This document shows, piece after piece, positions 36,278 through 48,522 of a stretch of DNA of 64,000 bases. The notes under the pieces were generated by a model. That model made no database searches and had not been told where the DNA came from. It saw only the letters and a list, made by a program, of their open reading frames with translations. This stretch comes from Strigamia acuminata (Eukaryota; Arthropoda; Chilopoda; Geophilomorpha; Linotaeniidae), in assembly GCA_949358305.1 (NCBI GenBank), contig OX442314.1:2855087-2919086 (forward strand), given 5' to 3'. Position numbers and translations under genes: made by a program. The first letter of the stretch is position 1, and the number at the start of each line of letters is the position of its first letter.

Positions 36278-39200
36278 ATGGCAACCAAACAAGCAATGTC
36301 TACTCGCGGTAGCGTCTACCCGGTTCTCCCACCCGAAGCCGTAAGTCTTCGCTAAAACCAAACAAAAAAATCATTAACGTTTGAAAATTTCAAAATCAAC
36401 CAATAGGACGAAGGCACCGATGTATTACTCGATACGCTGTCGGATCACAACTTTTCCGTTTCGAATTCGAAGTTTCCTCGCCGCGTCATCGCCGAAGACC
36501 CCACCTACAACCGACCGGAAATCAAGCTCCTCAAGACACTCTGTCTCACTAAAATCGCCAGTACTTACAACGGTATTACAAACATTTGGTCAAGGCATAT
36601 TTTTTTCCTCAAAAAAAATAAAATCAAATATTTTGGACATTTTGTTTCGATTAGGGCCCCAAAAAATGGCTGTGAGAGGGGCTCTCGAACCTGAAATCCG
36701 TTTCTGTCATGAATGTTCAGAAATAACATCTAAGCAAGATTTCTAAGCAAAAAAAAATTGATTTGCAGGCGGGAAAATCCATTTGTATGGGAAATAATTT
36801 TATTTTGAGCCGAAAAAATGTGTTTTCACGCAAAACAATGCATTGGTATGGGAAATAATTTTATTTTGAGCCGAAAAAATGTGTTTTCACGCAAAACAAT
36901 GCATTTGTATGGGAAATAATTTTATTTTGAGTTGAAAAAAATGTGTTTTCATGCAAAACAATGCATTTGTATGGGAAATAATTTTATTTTGAGTTGAAAA
37001 AATAGTGTTTTCACGCAAAACAATGCATTTGTATGGGAAATAATTTTATTTTGAGCCGAAAAAAATGTGTTTTTACGCAAAACAATGCATTTGTATGGAA
37101 AATAATTTTATTTTGAGCCGAAAAAAATGTGTTTTCACGCAAAACAATGCATTTGTATGGGAAATAATTTTATTTTGAGCCGAAAAAATGTGTTTTCACG
37201 CAAAACAATGCATTTGTATGGGAAATAATTTTATTTTGAGCCGAAAAAATGTGTTTTCACGCAAAACAATGCATTTGTATGGAAAATAATTTTATTTTGA
37301 GTTGAAAAAAATGTGTTTTCACGCAAAACAATGCATTTGTATGGGAAATAATTTTATTTTGAGCCGAAAAAATGTGTTTTTATGCAAAACAATGCATTTG
37401 TATGGGAAATAATTTTATTTTGAGTTGAAAAAATGTGTTTTCACGCAAAACAATGCATTTGTATGGGAAATAATTTTATTTTGAGTTGAAAAAAATGTGT
37501 TTTCATGCAAAACAATGCATTTGTATGGGAAATAATTTTATTTTGAGTTGAAAAAATAGTGTTTTCACGCAAAACAATGCATTTGTATGGGAAATAATTT
37601 TATTTTGAGCCGAAAAAATGTGTTTTTACGCAAAACAATGCATTTGTATGGGAAATAATTTTATTTTGAGCCGAAAAAATGTGTTTTTATGCAAAACAAT
37701 GCATTTGTATGGGAAATAATTTTATTTTGAGTTGAAAAAATGTGTTTTCACGCAAAACAATGCATTTGTATGGGAAATAATTTTATTTTGAGTTGAAAAA
37801 AATGTGTTTTCATGCAAAACAATGCATTTGTATGGGAAATAATTTTATTTTGAGTTGAAAAAATAGTGTTTTCACGCAAAACAATGCATTTGTATGGGAA
37901 ATAATTTTATTTTGAGCCGAAAAAATGTGTTTTTACGCAAAACAATGCATTTGTATGGGAAATAATTTTATTTTGAGCCGAAAAAATAATGTGTTTTTAA
38001 GCAAAACAATGCATATTTAGGGGAAATAATTTTATTTTGAGCCGAAAAAATAATGTGTTTTTATTTTCACAATTTCAAAATTAAAAAATTGAAGAAAATG
38101 AAATCTTCTAATTGTATTTGCATTTAGGAAGCCAGAGCCTGCGTCGCCTGACTCCGTACGAGAAACACTTTTTAGCCAAACGCCTCCCGTTGAACTTCCC
38201 CATCACCACCGCCATCAGGTTCGTGACGGACGACATCTACTGGCAAAAACGATGCCTCAACCTGTGGGAGATCTGCGACCTGACGCGCTACTACGGCTCC
38301 TGGAAAGTGATGTGTCTGCAACGCACCATCGAGCAGCTCATCGAGGAATACGTGCCGGACGGCGCCGAGGAACAGCTCAAACAGCTCAAATCGCTCATCG
38401 TGGCCGCCAACAAATTCATCAAACGCCTCACCGTCGGCCACCTCAACGCGGTGTCCACCATCGACGAAGCCAAGCGATTGACGCAGGAAGAATACCGGCT
38501 GAGCTTCGAGTCCATCTTGGCCAACCTGCCGCACTTGGAGGAGCTCAGCGTGACGTATTGCCCGAACAAATGCGGCCAGGACTTCGACTGGTTCATGTCG
38601 CGACTCACGTACGACGAGGTCAAGTCGCTGAGCGCCGCCATCATGCCGTGCTACAACCTGCGCGTGTTTGAGCTGCACAAGAGCGAGCTGGACTGCGTCA
38701 AGATCAATTTGCTCATCCAGGGCTTGATGCATTTGCCGGCGCTCGAGTCGTTGCTGCTGCCGCACAACTTGATCGGCGACAAGGGCGCCTTTTGCATCGC
38801 CAAACTGCTCTCGTCGTCGCCGAAGCTCGCCCGCTTGAACCTCACGAACAATCAGATCGGGCCGGTCGGCGCCGAGGCGATCGCGTTTGTGCTCACAAAG
38901 AATAACTCGTTGAAGGAACTCGGGCTGCGACTGAATACGCTGCAGGAGAAGGGCTGCACGGCCCTGCTGCGCGCCATGGCCGTGAACAAGGGGCTGCAGA
39001 AGCTGAATTTGGCGTCGAACCAGATGGGGGAGAAGTCGGCCGAGATTGGCGGCCAAATACTCCGGTTTAATCGCACGCTCACGGAACTGGATTTCTCCTG
39101 CAATCTCGATATAGGAATGGTAATTGATTAATTTAAAAATTTAAAAATTATTAAATGTTTTTTTAACATTTCCAAGGTGGGTGGTGTGGACATTTTCGAA

Positions 39201-39317
39201 GGACTCGAGAAGAACAGCACGCTCGTCGAGATGGATTTGCGCTGGTGCAATTGCGGCCGCGAAACTGAATATTACGTTGATCAGCTTTTGAAGAACAACC
39301 GCAATAAATGTCATTGA
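36278..39317 (+). CDS. TCTE1: Dynein regulatory complex subunit 5 (TCTE1), full-length copy, 4 exons
   Basis: Exons 36278-36340, 36407-36572, 38128-39119 and 39177-39317 join in phase into 453 residues (mammalian about 500). DRC5/TCTE1 is a leucine-rich-repeat subunit of the nexin-dynein regulatory complex of motile axonemes, in mammals mainly in sperm. Family landmarks are RRVIAEDPTYNRPEIK in exon 2, DDIYWQKRCLNLWEICDL and YYGSWK in exon 3, a YCPNKCGQDFDWFMSRLTYD block, and about six RNase-inhibitor-type LRRs (LLLPHNLIGDKGA, LNLTNNQIGPVGAEA, LGLRLNTLQEKGC, LNLASNQMGEKSAEI). The last exon supplies the final LRR (LVEMDLRWCN). The ATG has a good context (GCCATGG). AATAAA follows at 39340. This is the only copy in the window with exon 1 and an intact exon 2. 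Confidence 0.87.
36775..38065. repeat. Satellite-like array in DRC5 intron 2, about 61-bp unit
   Basis: About 21 units of GAAATAATTTTATTTTGAGC, CGAAAAAATGTGTTTTCACG and CAAAACAATGCATTTGTATG. Sub-variants (GTTGAAAAAATAGTG, TTTTTATGC) recur in the same order, so blocks of several units (for example 36940-37560 against 37400-37980) were copied together. Confidence 0.9.
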
Positions 39318-39649
39318 AAAAAAAAAACACAAAGAAAGAAATAAAGAAAAATCAAAATTTGTCTCTCCAATTTTTCTGTGCATTTATTTGTTTCGTTTTT
39401 AGGCCAAAAAATTCACTTTAAGGCCAAAAAAACTCACTTTTAGGCAAAAAAAAACCTCACAAAAAATAAATTTTTAGACAAGTCTGAAAATGTATTTTTT
39501 TTTGTCTGAAAATCCATTTTTTTTTGTCTGAAAATGCATTTTTTTGTTGTCTGAAAATGCATTTTTTTTGTCTGAAAATGATTGTGCAATCACATTCTTA
39601 CAATCAAAAATGCGTTTTGTAACAAACGTTACGTTACGTCACGTCACTT

Positions 39650-39905
39650 CACGGGCACGTTAGTTTAAGGGCACATTAGGTTAAGGGCACATTAGGTTAG
39701 GTTAAGGCCCGTTAGGTTAAGGGCACATTAGGTTAGGTCAAGGCACGTTAGGTTAAGGGCACGTTAGGTTAGGTTAAGGCACGTTAGGTTAGGTTAAGGC
39801 ACGTTAGGTTAGGTTAAGGCACGTTAGGTTAAGGGCACATTGGGTTAGGTTAAGGCACGTTAGGTTAGGTTAAGGCACGTTAGGTTAAGGGCACATTAGA
39901 TTACG
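39650..39905 (+). repeat. TTAGG-rich 20-bp array (unit 1; recurs in every unit)
   Basis: AGGTTAAGGCACGTTAGGTT-type units contain TTAGGTTAGG, two copies of the arthropod telomere repeat, between AAGGCACG and AAGGGCAC linkers. The same block is at about 43326, 47002, 50678, 54354, 58004 and 61654. Confidence 0.85.
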
Positions 39906-39929
39906 ATTTTGTTCAAAAAGTCAAAATTT

Positions 39930-40330
39930 ATCAAAAAAATTGATAATTTGGCCGACATTTATCAAAAAAATTGATAATTCGGCCGACATTTATCAAAAAA
40001 ATTGATAATTCGGCCGACATTTATCAAAAAAATTTTGAATTTGGTCAAAATTTATTTATTTATTCCAAAAACTGAGTATTTGGTCAAAATTTATTTATTC
40101 CAAAAATTGAGTATTTGGTCAAAATTTATGTATCAAAAAAATTTTGAATTTGGTCAAAATTTATTTATTCCAAAAAGTGAGTATTGGGTCAAAATTTATT
40201 TATTCATTCAAAAAATTGAGAATTTGGTTAAAATTTATTTATTCATTCAAAAAATTGAGAATTTGGTCAAAATTTATTTATTTATTCATTCAAAAAATTG
40301 AGAATTTGGTCAAAATTCGGAGGAAATTTA
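39930..40330 (+). repeat. 31-bp type array (unit 1; recurs in every unit)
   Basis: TTTATCAAAAAAATTGATAA plus TTCGGCCGACA (31 bp, about four copies) grades into TTTATTTATTCCAAAAATTG plus AGTATTTGGTCA units. The long frames reported through it are translations of the repeat, not genes. Confidence 0.85.
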
Positions 40331-40751
40331 CAAAACAGTTTAAAATTTACAAAAACCGTTTGAAATTTTATCAATGTCATCAAAAATCGCAATTCATCAA
40401 AATCTTATCTCAAACACTCGAAATTGAGCAATAAAATTGAGAATTTGGTCAAAATTAAACAAATTCGGAAAAAATTTGCAAAAACCGTTTGAAATTCGTT
40501 CGCAATTCATCCAAAAAATGAAGAATTTGGTCTCAAATTTGAGGAATAATTATTCGAAAATTCAAAGAAATTGAGAATGTGGTCAAATATTACTCAAAAA
40601 TAATCAAAACAACATTCAAATTCAAATTCAAGTTGGTGTTTATTAACAGTCAATACAACTTAACCGACGGCAGAATTCACTCGTTGTTTCAAACCAATTC
40701 AAAGTACAATCCGATTCGTTCGTTGAAATCACGAAATTCGACAAAATGGCT

Positions 40752-40790
40752 CCTCGCCTCGCCTCGCCTCGCCTCGCCTCGCCTCGCTCG
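40752..40790 (+). repeat. (CCTCG)n microsatellite (unit 1; recurs in every unit)
   Basis: Seven CCTCG pentamers in the first four units and six in the last three (near 55455, 59105 and 62755). One unit has an extra A just after it (59139 region). It serves as a marker of unit lineage. Confidence 0.88.
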
Positions 40791-40861
40791 AGCTCTTCAC
40801 CCGATCAGCTCATATCATGTAATGGCACCATCCTGTGCTCACAACAACCTTAAATACACTA

Positions 40862-40876
40862 CACTATATATACCTA
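40862..40876 (+). promoter_or_regulatory. TATA-like element upstream of truncated copy 2
   Basis: CACTATATATACC lies about 300 bp before the new ATG at 41171, and the same sequence lies before each later copy. A promoter role is inferred from position; the following CCTAGGTAAATA could also be a splice donor. Confidence 0.3.
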
Positions 40877-41170
40877 GGTAAATACAGACCTATACTTATA
40901 TAATAATATACACTTTTATACCTAACTACAAAAAAGTAGGCTTAACAACAACATGCATTTCAATGGGAATCTGGGAACAAGTAGCGAATATGACGTCGAA
41001 AATTGCGCTCCATCATCCGAGATCATCACCTCAGCTTTGAGAATAACTAACAGCTAAAATCGTTGAAATTTTCAAATTTTCAAACTCTATCAGCCAATAG
41101 GACGAACGTTTCTAATTCCAACTTTCCTCTCTCGCCTACAACCGATCGACCGCAAATCAAGAAAATCGCC

Positions 41171-42993
41171 ATGGCTGCAGCACGAACAACGAACGGTATT
41201 AGAAACATTTGGACAAGGCATACGCACCTCAAGGTAAGGAAAACACCGTTTTAGCACTTCTCGAGAGAGATACGAAACCGGTACTGTATATTTTTGCTCA
41301 AGAAAATGGTAAATAAAAAGTTAAATCCTATTTGGCACATTTTGTTTCGATCGGGGCCCCAAAAAATGGCTTTGAAATGACATGTTCGCAACATTTCTAA
41401 GCAAAACAAATGCATTTGCAGGCGGGCAAATGCATTTGCATGGGAAATAAATTTATTTTGAGCTTGGAAAAATGTGTTTTCACGCAAAATGATGCATTTG
41501 TATGTGAAATAATTTTATTTTGAGCTGAAAAAATGTGTTTTTACGCAAAACAAAGCATTTGCATGGAAAATAATTTTATTTTGAGTTGAAAAAATAGTGT
41601 TTTCACGCAAAACAATGCATTTGTATGGGAAATAATTTTATTTTGAGCCGAAAAAAATGTGTTTTTATGCAAAACAGTGCATTTGTATGGGAAATAATTT
41701 TATTTTGGGCCAAAAAAAATGTGTTTTTATGCAAAACAATGCATTTTCAGACAATTTCAAAATTAAAAAGTTGAAGAAATTTAAATCTTGTATTTGCATT
41801 TAGGAAGCCAGAGCCTGCGTCGCCTGACTCCGTACGAGAAACACTTTTTAGCCAAACGCCTCCCGTTGAACTTCCCCATCACCACCGCCATCAGGTTCGT
41901 GACGGACGACATCTACTGGCAAAAACGATGCCTCAACCTGTGGGAGATCTGCGACTTGACGCGCTACTACGGCTCCTGGAAAGTGATGTGTCTGCAACGC
42001 ACCATCGAGCAGCTCATCGAGGAATACGTGTCGGACGGCGCCGAGGAACAGCTCAAACAGCTCAAATCGCTCATCGTGGCCGCCAACAAATTCATCAAAC
42101 GCCTCACCGTCGGCCACCTCAACGCCGTGTCCACCATCGACGAAGCCAAGCGATTGACGCAGGAAGAATACCGGCTGAGCTTCGAGTCCATCTTGGCCAA
42201 CCTGCCGCACTTGGAGGAGCTCAGCGTGACGTATTGCCCGAACAAATGCGGCCAGGACTTCGACTGGTTCATGTCGCGACTCACGTACGACGAGGTCAAG
42301 TCGCTGAGCGCCGCCATCATGCCGTGCTACAACCTGCGCGTGTTTGAGCTGCACAAGAGCGAGCTGGACTGCGTCAAGATCAATTTGCTCATCCAGGGCT
42401 TGATGCATTTGCCGGCGCTCGAGTCGTTGCTGCTGCCGCACAACTTGATCGGCGACAAGGGCGCCTTTTGCATCGCCAAACTGCTCTCGTCGTCGCCGAA
42501 GCTCGCCCGCTTGAACCTCACGAACAATCAGATCGGGCCGGTCGGCGCCGAGGCGATCGCGTTTGTGCTCACAAAGAATAACTCGTTGAAGGAACTCGGG
42601 CTGCGACTGAATACGCTGCAGGAGAAGGGCTGCACGGCCCTGCTGCGCGCCATGGCCGTGAACAAGGGGCTGCAGAAGCTGAATTTGGCGTCGAACCAGA
42701 TGGGGGAGAAGTCGGCCGAGATTGGCGGCCAAATACTCCGGTTTAATCGCACGCTCACGGAACTGGATTTCTCCTGCAATCTCGATATAGGAATGGTAAT
42801 TGATTAATTTAAAAATTTAAAAATTATTAAATGTTTTTTTAACATTTCCAAGGTGGGTGGTGTGGACATTTTCGAAGGACTCGAGAAGAACAGCACGCTC
42901 GTCGAGATGGATTTGCGCTGGTGCAATTGCGGCCGCGAAACTGAATATTACGTTGATCAGCTTTTGAAGAACAACCGCAATAAATGTCATTGA
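41171..42993 (+). CDS. Truncated DRC5/TCTE1-like copy 2
   Basis: Proposed exons 41171-41195, 41804-42795 and 42853-42993 give 385 residues. The remodelled exon 2 has GCCATGG followed by eight codons (MAAARTTN) and the original GTATTA donor. Its 25 nt leave phase 1, exactly what exon 3 needs. The text before this ATG aligns in frame with original exon 2 (SPTTDRPQIK against DPTYNRPEIK), but an eight-codon segment is missing and the former acceptor is out of phase, so no N-terminus can be joined. All LRRs are kept. Residue 85 is Ser where the full-length gene has Pro153. Whether it is transcribed is unknown; a transcribed pseudogene is the alternative. Confidence 0.6.
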
Positions 42994-44846
42994 AAAAAAA
43001 AAACACAAAGAAAGAAATAAAGAAAAATCAAAATTTGTCTCTCCAATTTTTCTGTGCATTTATTTGTTTCGTTTTTAGGCCAAAAAATTCACTTTAAGGC
43101 CAAAAAAACTCACTTTTAGGCAAAAAAAAACCTCACAAAAAATAAATTTTTAGACAAGTCTGAAAATGTATTTTTTTTTGTCTGAAAATCCATTTTTTTT
43201 TGTCTGAAAATGCATTTTTTTGTTGTCTGAAAATGCATTTTTTTTGTCTGAAAATGATTGTGCAATCACATTCTTACAATCAAAAATGCGTTTTGTAACA
43301 AACGTTACGTTACGTCACGTCACTTCACGGGCACGTTAGTTTAAGGGCACATTAGGTTAAGGGCACATTAGGTTAGGTTAAGGCCCGTTAGGTTAAGGGC
43401 ACATTAGGTTAGGTCAAGGCACGTTAGGTTAAGGGCACGTTAGGTTAGGTTAAGGCACGTTAGGTTAGGTTAAGGCACGTTAGGTTAGGTTAAGGCACGT
43501 TAGGTTAAGGGCACATTGGGTTAGGTTAAGGCACGTTAGGTTAGGTTAAGGCACGTTAGGTTAAGGGCACATTAGATTACGATTTTGTTCAAAAAGTCAA
43601 AATTTATCAAAAAAATTGATAATTTGGCCGACATTTATCAAAAAAATTGATAATTCGGCCGACATTTATCAAAAAAATTGATAATTCGGCCGACATTTAT
43701 CAAAAAAATTTTGAATTTGGTCAAAATTTATTTATTTATTCCAAAAACTGAGTATTTGGTCAAAATTTATTTATTCCAAAAATTGAGTATTTGGTCAAAA
43801 TTTATGTATCAAAAAAATTTTGAATTTGGTCAAAATTTATTTATTCCAAAAAGTGAGTATTGGGTCAAAATTTATTTATTCATTCAAAAAATTGAGAATT
43901 TGGTTAAAATTTATTTATTCATTCAAAAAATTGAGAATTTGGTCAAAATTTATTTATTTATTCATTCAAAAAATTGAGAATTTGGTCAAAATTCGGAGGA
44001 AATTTACAAAACAGTTTAAAATTTACAAAAACCGTTTGAAATTTTATCAATGTCATCAAAAATCGCAATTCATCAAAATCTTATCTCAAACACTCGAAAT
44101 TGAGCAATAAAATTGAGAATTTGGTCAAAATTAAACAAATTCGGAAAAAATTTGCAAAAACCGTTTGAAATTCGTTCGCAATTCATCCAAAAAATGAAGA
44201 ATTTGGTCTCAAATTTGAGGAATAATTATTCGAAAATTCAAAGAAATTGAGAATGTGGTCAAATATTACTCAAAAATAATCAAAACAACATTCAAATTCA
44301 AATTCAAGTTGGTGTTTATTAACAGTCAATACAACTTAACCGACGGCAGAATTCACTCGTTGTTTCAAACCAATTCAAAGTACAATCCGATTCGTTCGTT
44401 GAAATCACGAAATTCGACAAAATGGCTCCTCGCCTCGCCTCGCCTCGCCTCGCCTCGCCTCGCTCGAGCTCTTCACCCGATCAGCTCATATCATGTAATG
44501 GCACCATCCTGTGCTCACAACAACCTTAAATACACTACACTATATATACCTAGGTAAATACAGACCTATACTTATATAATAATATACACTTTTATACCTA
44601 ACTACAAAAAAGTAGGCTTAACAACAACATGCATTTCAATGGGAATCTGGGAACAAGTAGCGAATATGACGTCGAAAATTGCGCTCCATCATCCGAGATC
44701 ATCACCTCAGCTTTGAGAATAACTAACAGCTAAAATCGTTGAAATTTTCAAATTTTCAAACTCTATCAGCCAATAGGACGAACGTTTCTAATTCCAACTT
44801 TCCTCTCTCGCCTACAACCGATCGACCGCAAATCAAGAAAATCGCC

Positions 44847-46669
44847 ATGGCTGCAGCACGAACAACGAACGGTATTAGAAACATTTGGACAAGGCATACG
44901 CACCTCAAGGTAAGGAAAACACCGTTTTAGCACTTCTCGAGAGAGATACGAAACCGGTACTGTATATTTTTGCTCAAGAAAATGGTAAATAAAAAGTTAA
45001 ATCCTATTTGGCACATTTTGTTTCGATCGGGGCCCCAAAAAATGGCTTTGAAATGACATGTTCGCAACATTTCTAAGCAAAACAAATGCATTTGCAGGCG
45101 GGCAAATGCATTTGCATGGGAAATAAATTTATTTTGAGCTTGGAAAAATGTGTTTTCACGCAAAATGATGCATTTGTATGTGAAATAATTTTATTTTGAG
45201 CTGAAAAAATGTGTTTTTACGCAAAACAAAGCATTTGCATGGAAAATAATTTTATTTTGAGTTGAAAAAATAGTGTTTTCACGCAAAACAATGCATTTGT
45301 ATGGGAAATAATTTTATTTTGAGCCGAAAAAAATGTGTTTTTATGCAAAACAGTGCATTTGTATGGGAAATAATTTTATTTTGGGCCAAAAAAAATGTGT
45401 TTTTATGCAAAACAATGCATTTTCAGACAATTTCAAAATTAAAAAGTTGAAGAAATTTAAATCTTGTATTTGCATTTAGGAAGCCAGAGCCTGCGTCGCC
45501 TGACTCCGTACGAGAAACACTTTTTAGCCAAACGCCTCCCGTTGAACTTCCCCATCACCACCGCCATCAGGTTCGTGACGGACGACATCTACTGGCAAAA
45601 ACGATGCCTCAACCTGTGGGAGATCTGCGACTTGACGCGCTACTACGGCTCCTGGAAAGTGATGTGTCTGCAACGCACCATCGAGCAGCTCATCGAGGAA
45701 TACGTGTCGGACGGCGCCGAGGAACAGCTCAAACAGCTCAAATCGCTCATCGTGGCCGCCAACAAATTCATCAAACGCCTCACCGTCGGCCACCTCAACG
45801 CCGTGTCCACCATCGACGAAGCCAAGCGATTGACGCAGGAAGAATACCGGCTGAGCTTCGAGTCCATCTTGGCCAACCTGCCGCACTTGGAGGAGCTCAG
45901 CGTGACGTATTGCCCGAACAAATGCGGCCAGGACTTCGACTGGTTCATGTCGCGACTCACGTACGACGAGGTCAAGTCGCTGAGCGCCGCCATCATGCCG
46001 TGCTACAACCTGCGCGTGTTTGAGCTGCACAAGAGCGAGCTGGACTGCGTCAAGATCAATTTGCTCATCCAGGGCTTGATGCATTTGCCGGCGCTCGAGT
46101 CGTTGCTGCTGCCGCACAACTTGATCGGCGACAAGGGCGCCTTTTGCATCGCCAAACTGCTCTCGTCGTCGCCGAAGCTCGCCCGCTTGAACCTCACGAA
46201 CAATCAGATCGGGCCGGTCGGCGCCGAGGCGATCGCGTTTGTGCTCACAAAGAATAACTCGTTGAAGGAACTCGGGCTGCGACTGAATACGCTGCAGGAG
46301 AAGGGCTGCACGGCCCTGCTGCGCGCCATGGCCGTGAACAAGGGGCTGCAGAAGCTGAATTTGGCGTCGAACCAGATGGGGGAGAAGTCGGCCGAGATTG
46401 GCGGCCAAATACTCCGGTTTAATCGCACGCTCACGGAACTGGATTTCTCCTGCAATCTCGATATAGGAATGGTAATTGATTAATTTAAAAATTTAAAAAT
46501 TATTAAATGTTTTTTTAACATTTCCAAGGTGGGTGGTGTGGACATTTTCGAAGGACTCGAGAAGAACAGCACGCTCGTCGAGATGGATTTGCGCTGGTGC
46601 AATTGCGGCCGCGAAACTGAATATTACGTTGATCAGCTTTTGAAGAACAACCGCAATAAATGTCATTGA
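44847..46669 (+). CDS. Truncated DRC5/TCTE1-like copy 3
   Basis: Exons 44847-44871, 45480-46471 and 46529-46669, 385 residues. I see no difference from copy 2 in coding sequence, splice sites or spacing. Confidence 0.6.
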
Positions 46670-48522
46670 AAAAAAAAAACACAAAGAAAGAAATAAAGAA
46701 AAATCAAAATTTGTCTCTCCAATTTTTCTGTGCATTTATTTGTTTCGTTTTTAGGCCAAAAAATTCACTTTAAGGCCAAAAAAACTCACTTTTAGGCAAA
46801 AAAAAACCTCACAAAAAATAAATTTTTAGACAAGTCTGAAAATGTATTTTTTTTTGTCTGAAAATCCATTTTTTTTTGTCTGAAAATGCATTTTTTTGTT
46901 GTCTGAAAATGCATTTTTTTTGTCTGAAAATGATTGTGCAATCACATTCTTACAATCAAAAATGCGTTTTGTAACAAACGTTACGTTACGTCACGTCACT
47001 TCACGGGCACGTTAGTTTAAGGGCACATTAGGTTAAGGGCACATTAGGTTAGGTTAAGGCCCGTTAGGTTAAGGGCACATTAGGTTAGGTCAAGGCACGT
47101 TAGGTTAAGGGCACGTTAGGTTAGGTTAAGGCACGTTAGGTTAGGTTAAGGCACGTTAGGTTAGGTTAAGGCACGTTAGGTTAAGGGCACATTGGGTTAG
47201 GTTAAGGCACGTTAGGTTAGGTTAAGGCACGTTAGGTTAAGGGCACATTAGATTACGATTTTGTTCAAAAAGTCAAAATTTATCAAAAAAATTGATAATT
47301 TGGCCGACATTTATCAAAAAAATTGATAATTCGGCCGACATTTATCAAAAAAATTGATAATTCGGCCGACATTTATCAAAAAAATTTTGAATTTGGTCAA
47401 AATTTATTTATTTATTCCAAAAACTGAGTATTTGGTCAAAATTTATTTATTCCAAAAATTGAGTATTTGGTCAAAATTTATGTATCAAAAAAATTTTGAA
47501 TTTGGTCAAAATTTATTTATTCCAAAAAGTGAGTATTGGGTCAAAATTTATTTATTCATTCAAAAAATTGAGAATTTGGTTAAAATTTATTTATTCATTC
47601 AAAAAATTGAGAATTTGGTCAAAATTTATTTATTTATTCATTCAAAAAATTGAGAATTTGGTCAAAATTCGGAGGAAATTTACAAAACAGTTTAAAATTT
47701 ACAAAAACCGTTTGAAATTTTATCAATGTCATCAAAAATCGCAATTCATCAAAATCTTATCTCAAACACTCGAAATTGAGCAATAAAATTGAGAATTTGG
47801 TCAAAATTAAACAAATTCGGAAAAAATTTGCAAAAACCGTTTGAAATTCGTTCGCAATTCATCCAAAAAATGAAGAATTTGGTCTCAAATTTGAGGAATA
47901 ATTATTCGAAAATTCAAAGAAATTGAGAATGTGGTCAAATATTACTCAAAAATAATCAAAACAACATTCAAATTCAAATTCAAGTTGGTGTTTATTAACA
48001 GTCAATACAACTTAACCGACGGCAGAATTCACTCGTTGTTTCAAACCAATTCAAAGTACAATCCGATTCGTTCGTTGAAATCACGAAATTCGACAAAATG
48101 GCTCCTCGCCTCGCCTCGCCTCGCCTCGCCTCGCCTCGCTCGAGCTCTTCACCCGATCAGCTCATATCATGTAATGGCACCATCCTGTGCTCACAACAAC
48201 CTTAAATACACTACACTATATATACCTAGGTAAATACAGACCTATACTTATATAATAATATACACTTTTATACCTAACTACAAAAAAGTAGGCTTAACAA
48301 CAACATGCATTTCAATGGGAATCTGGGAACAAGTAGCGAATATGACGTCGAAAATTGCGCTCCATCATCCGAGATCATCACCTCAGCTTTGAGAATAACT
48401 AACAGCTAAAATCGTTGAAATTTTCAAATTTTCAAACTCTATCAGCCAATAGGACGAACGTTTCTAATTCCAACTTTCCTCTCTCGCCTACAACCGATCG
48501 ACCGCAAATCAAGAAAATCGCC

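Noticed and set aside
38172-39056. 294-codon minus-strand frame opposite the LRR exon, repeated in every unit
   Set aside because: It is a high-GC antisense shadow of the DRC5 exon; its translation is Gln/Val/Arg-rich low complexity with no splice or family support.
40002-40434. Frames of about 96-100 codons in the unit spacer, repeated in every unit
   Set aside because: They translate the 31-bp array (IYLFIQKIENLVK repeats), start at non-ATG codons and lack any domain.
40579-41254. Frames of 60-100 codons around the CCTCG run and upstream of the new exon
   Set aside because: Their length changes with the pentamer count between units and they begin at non-ATG codons. Only the short MAAARTTN segment with its donor is retained, as part of the truncated copies.
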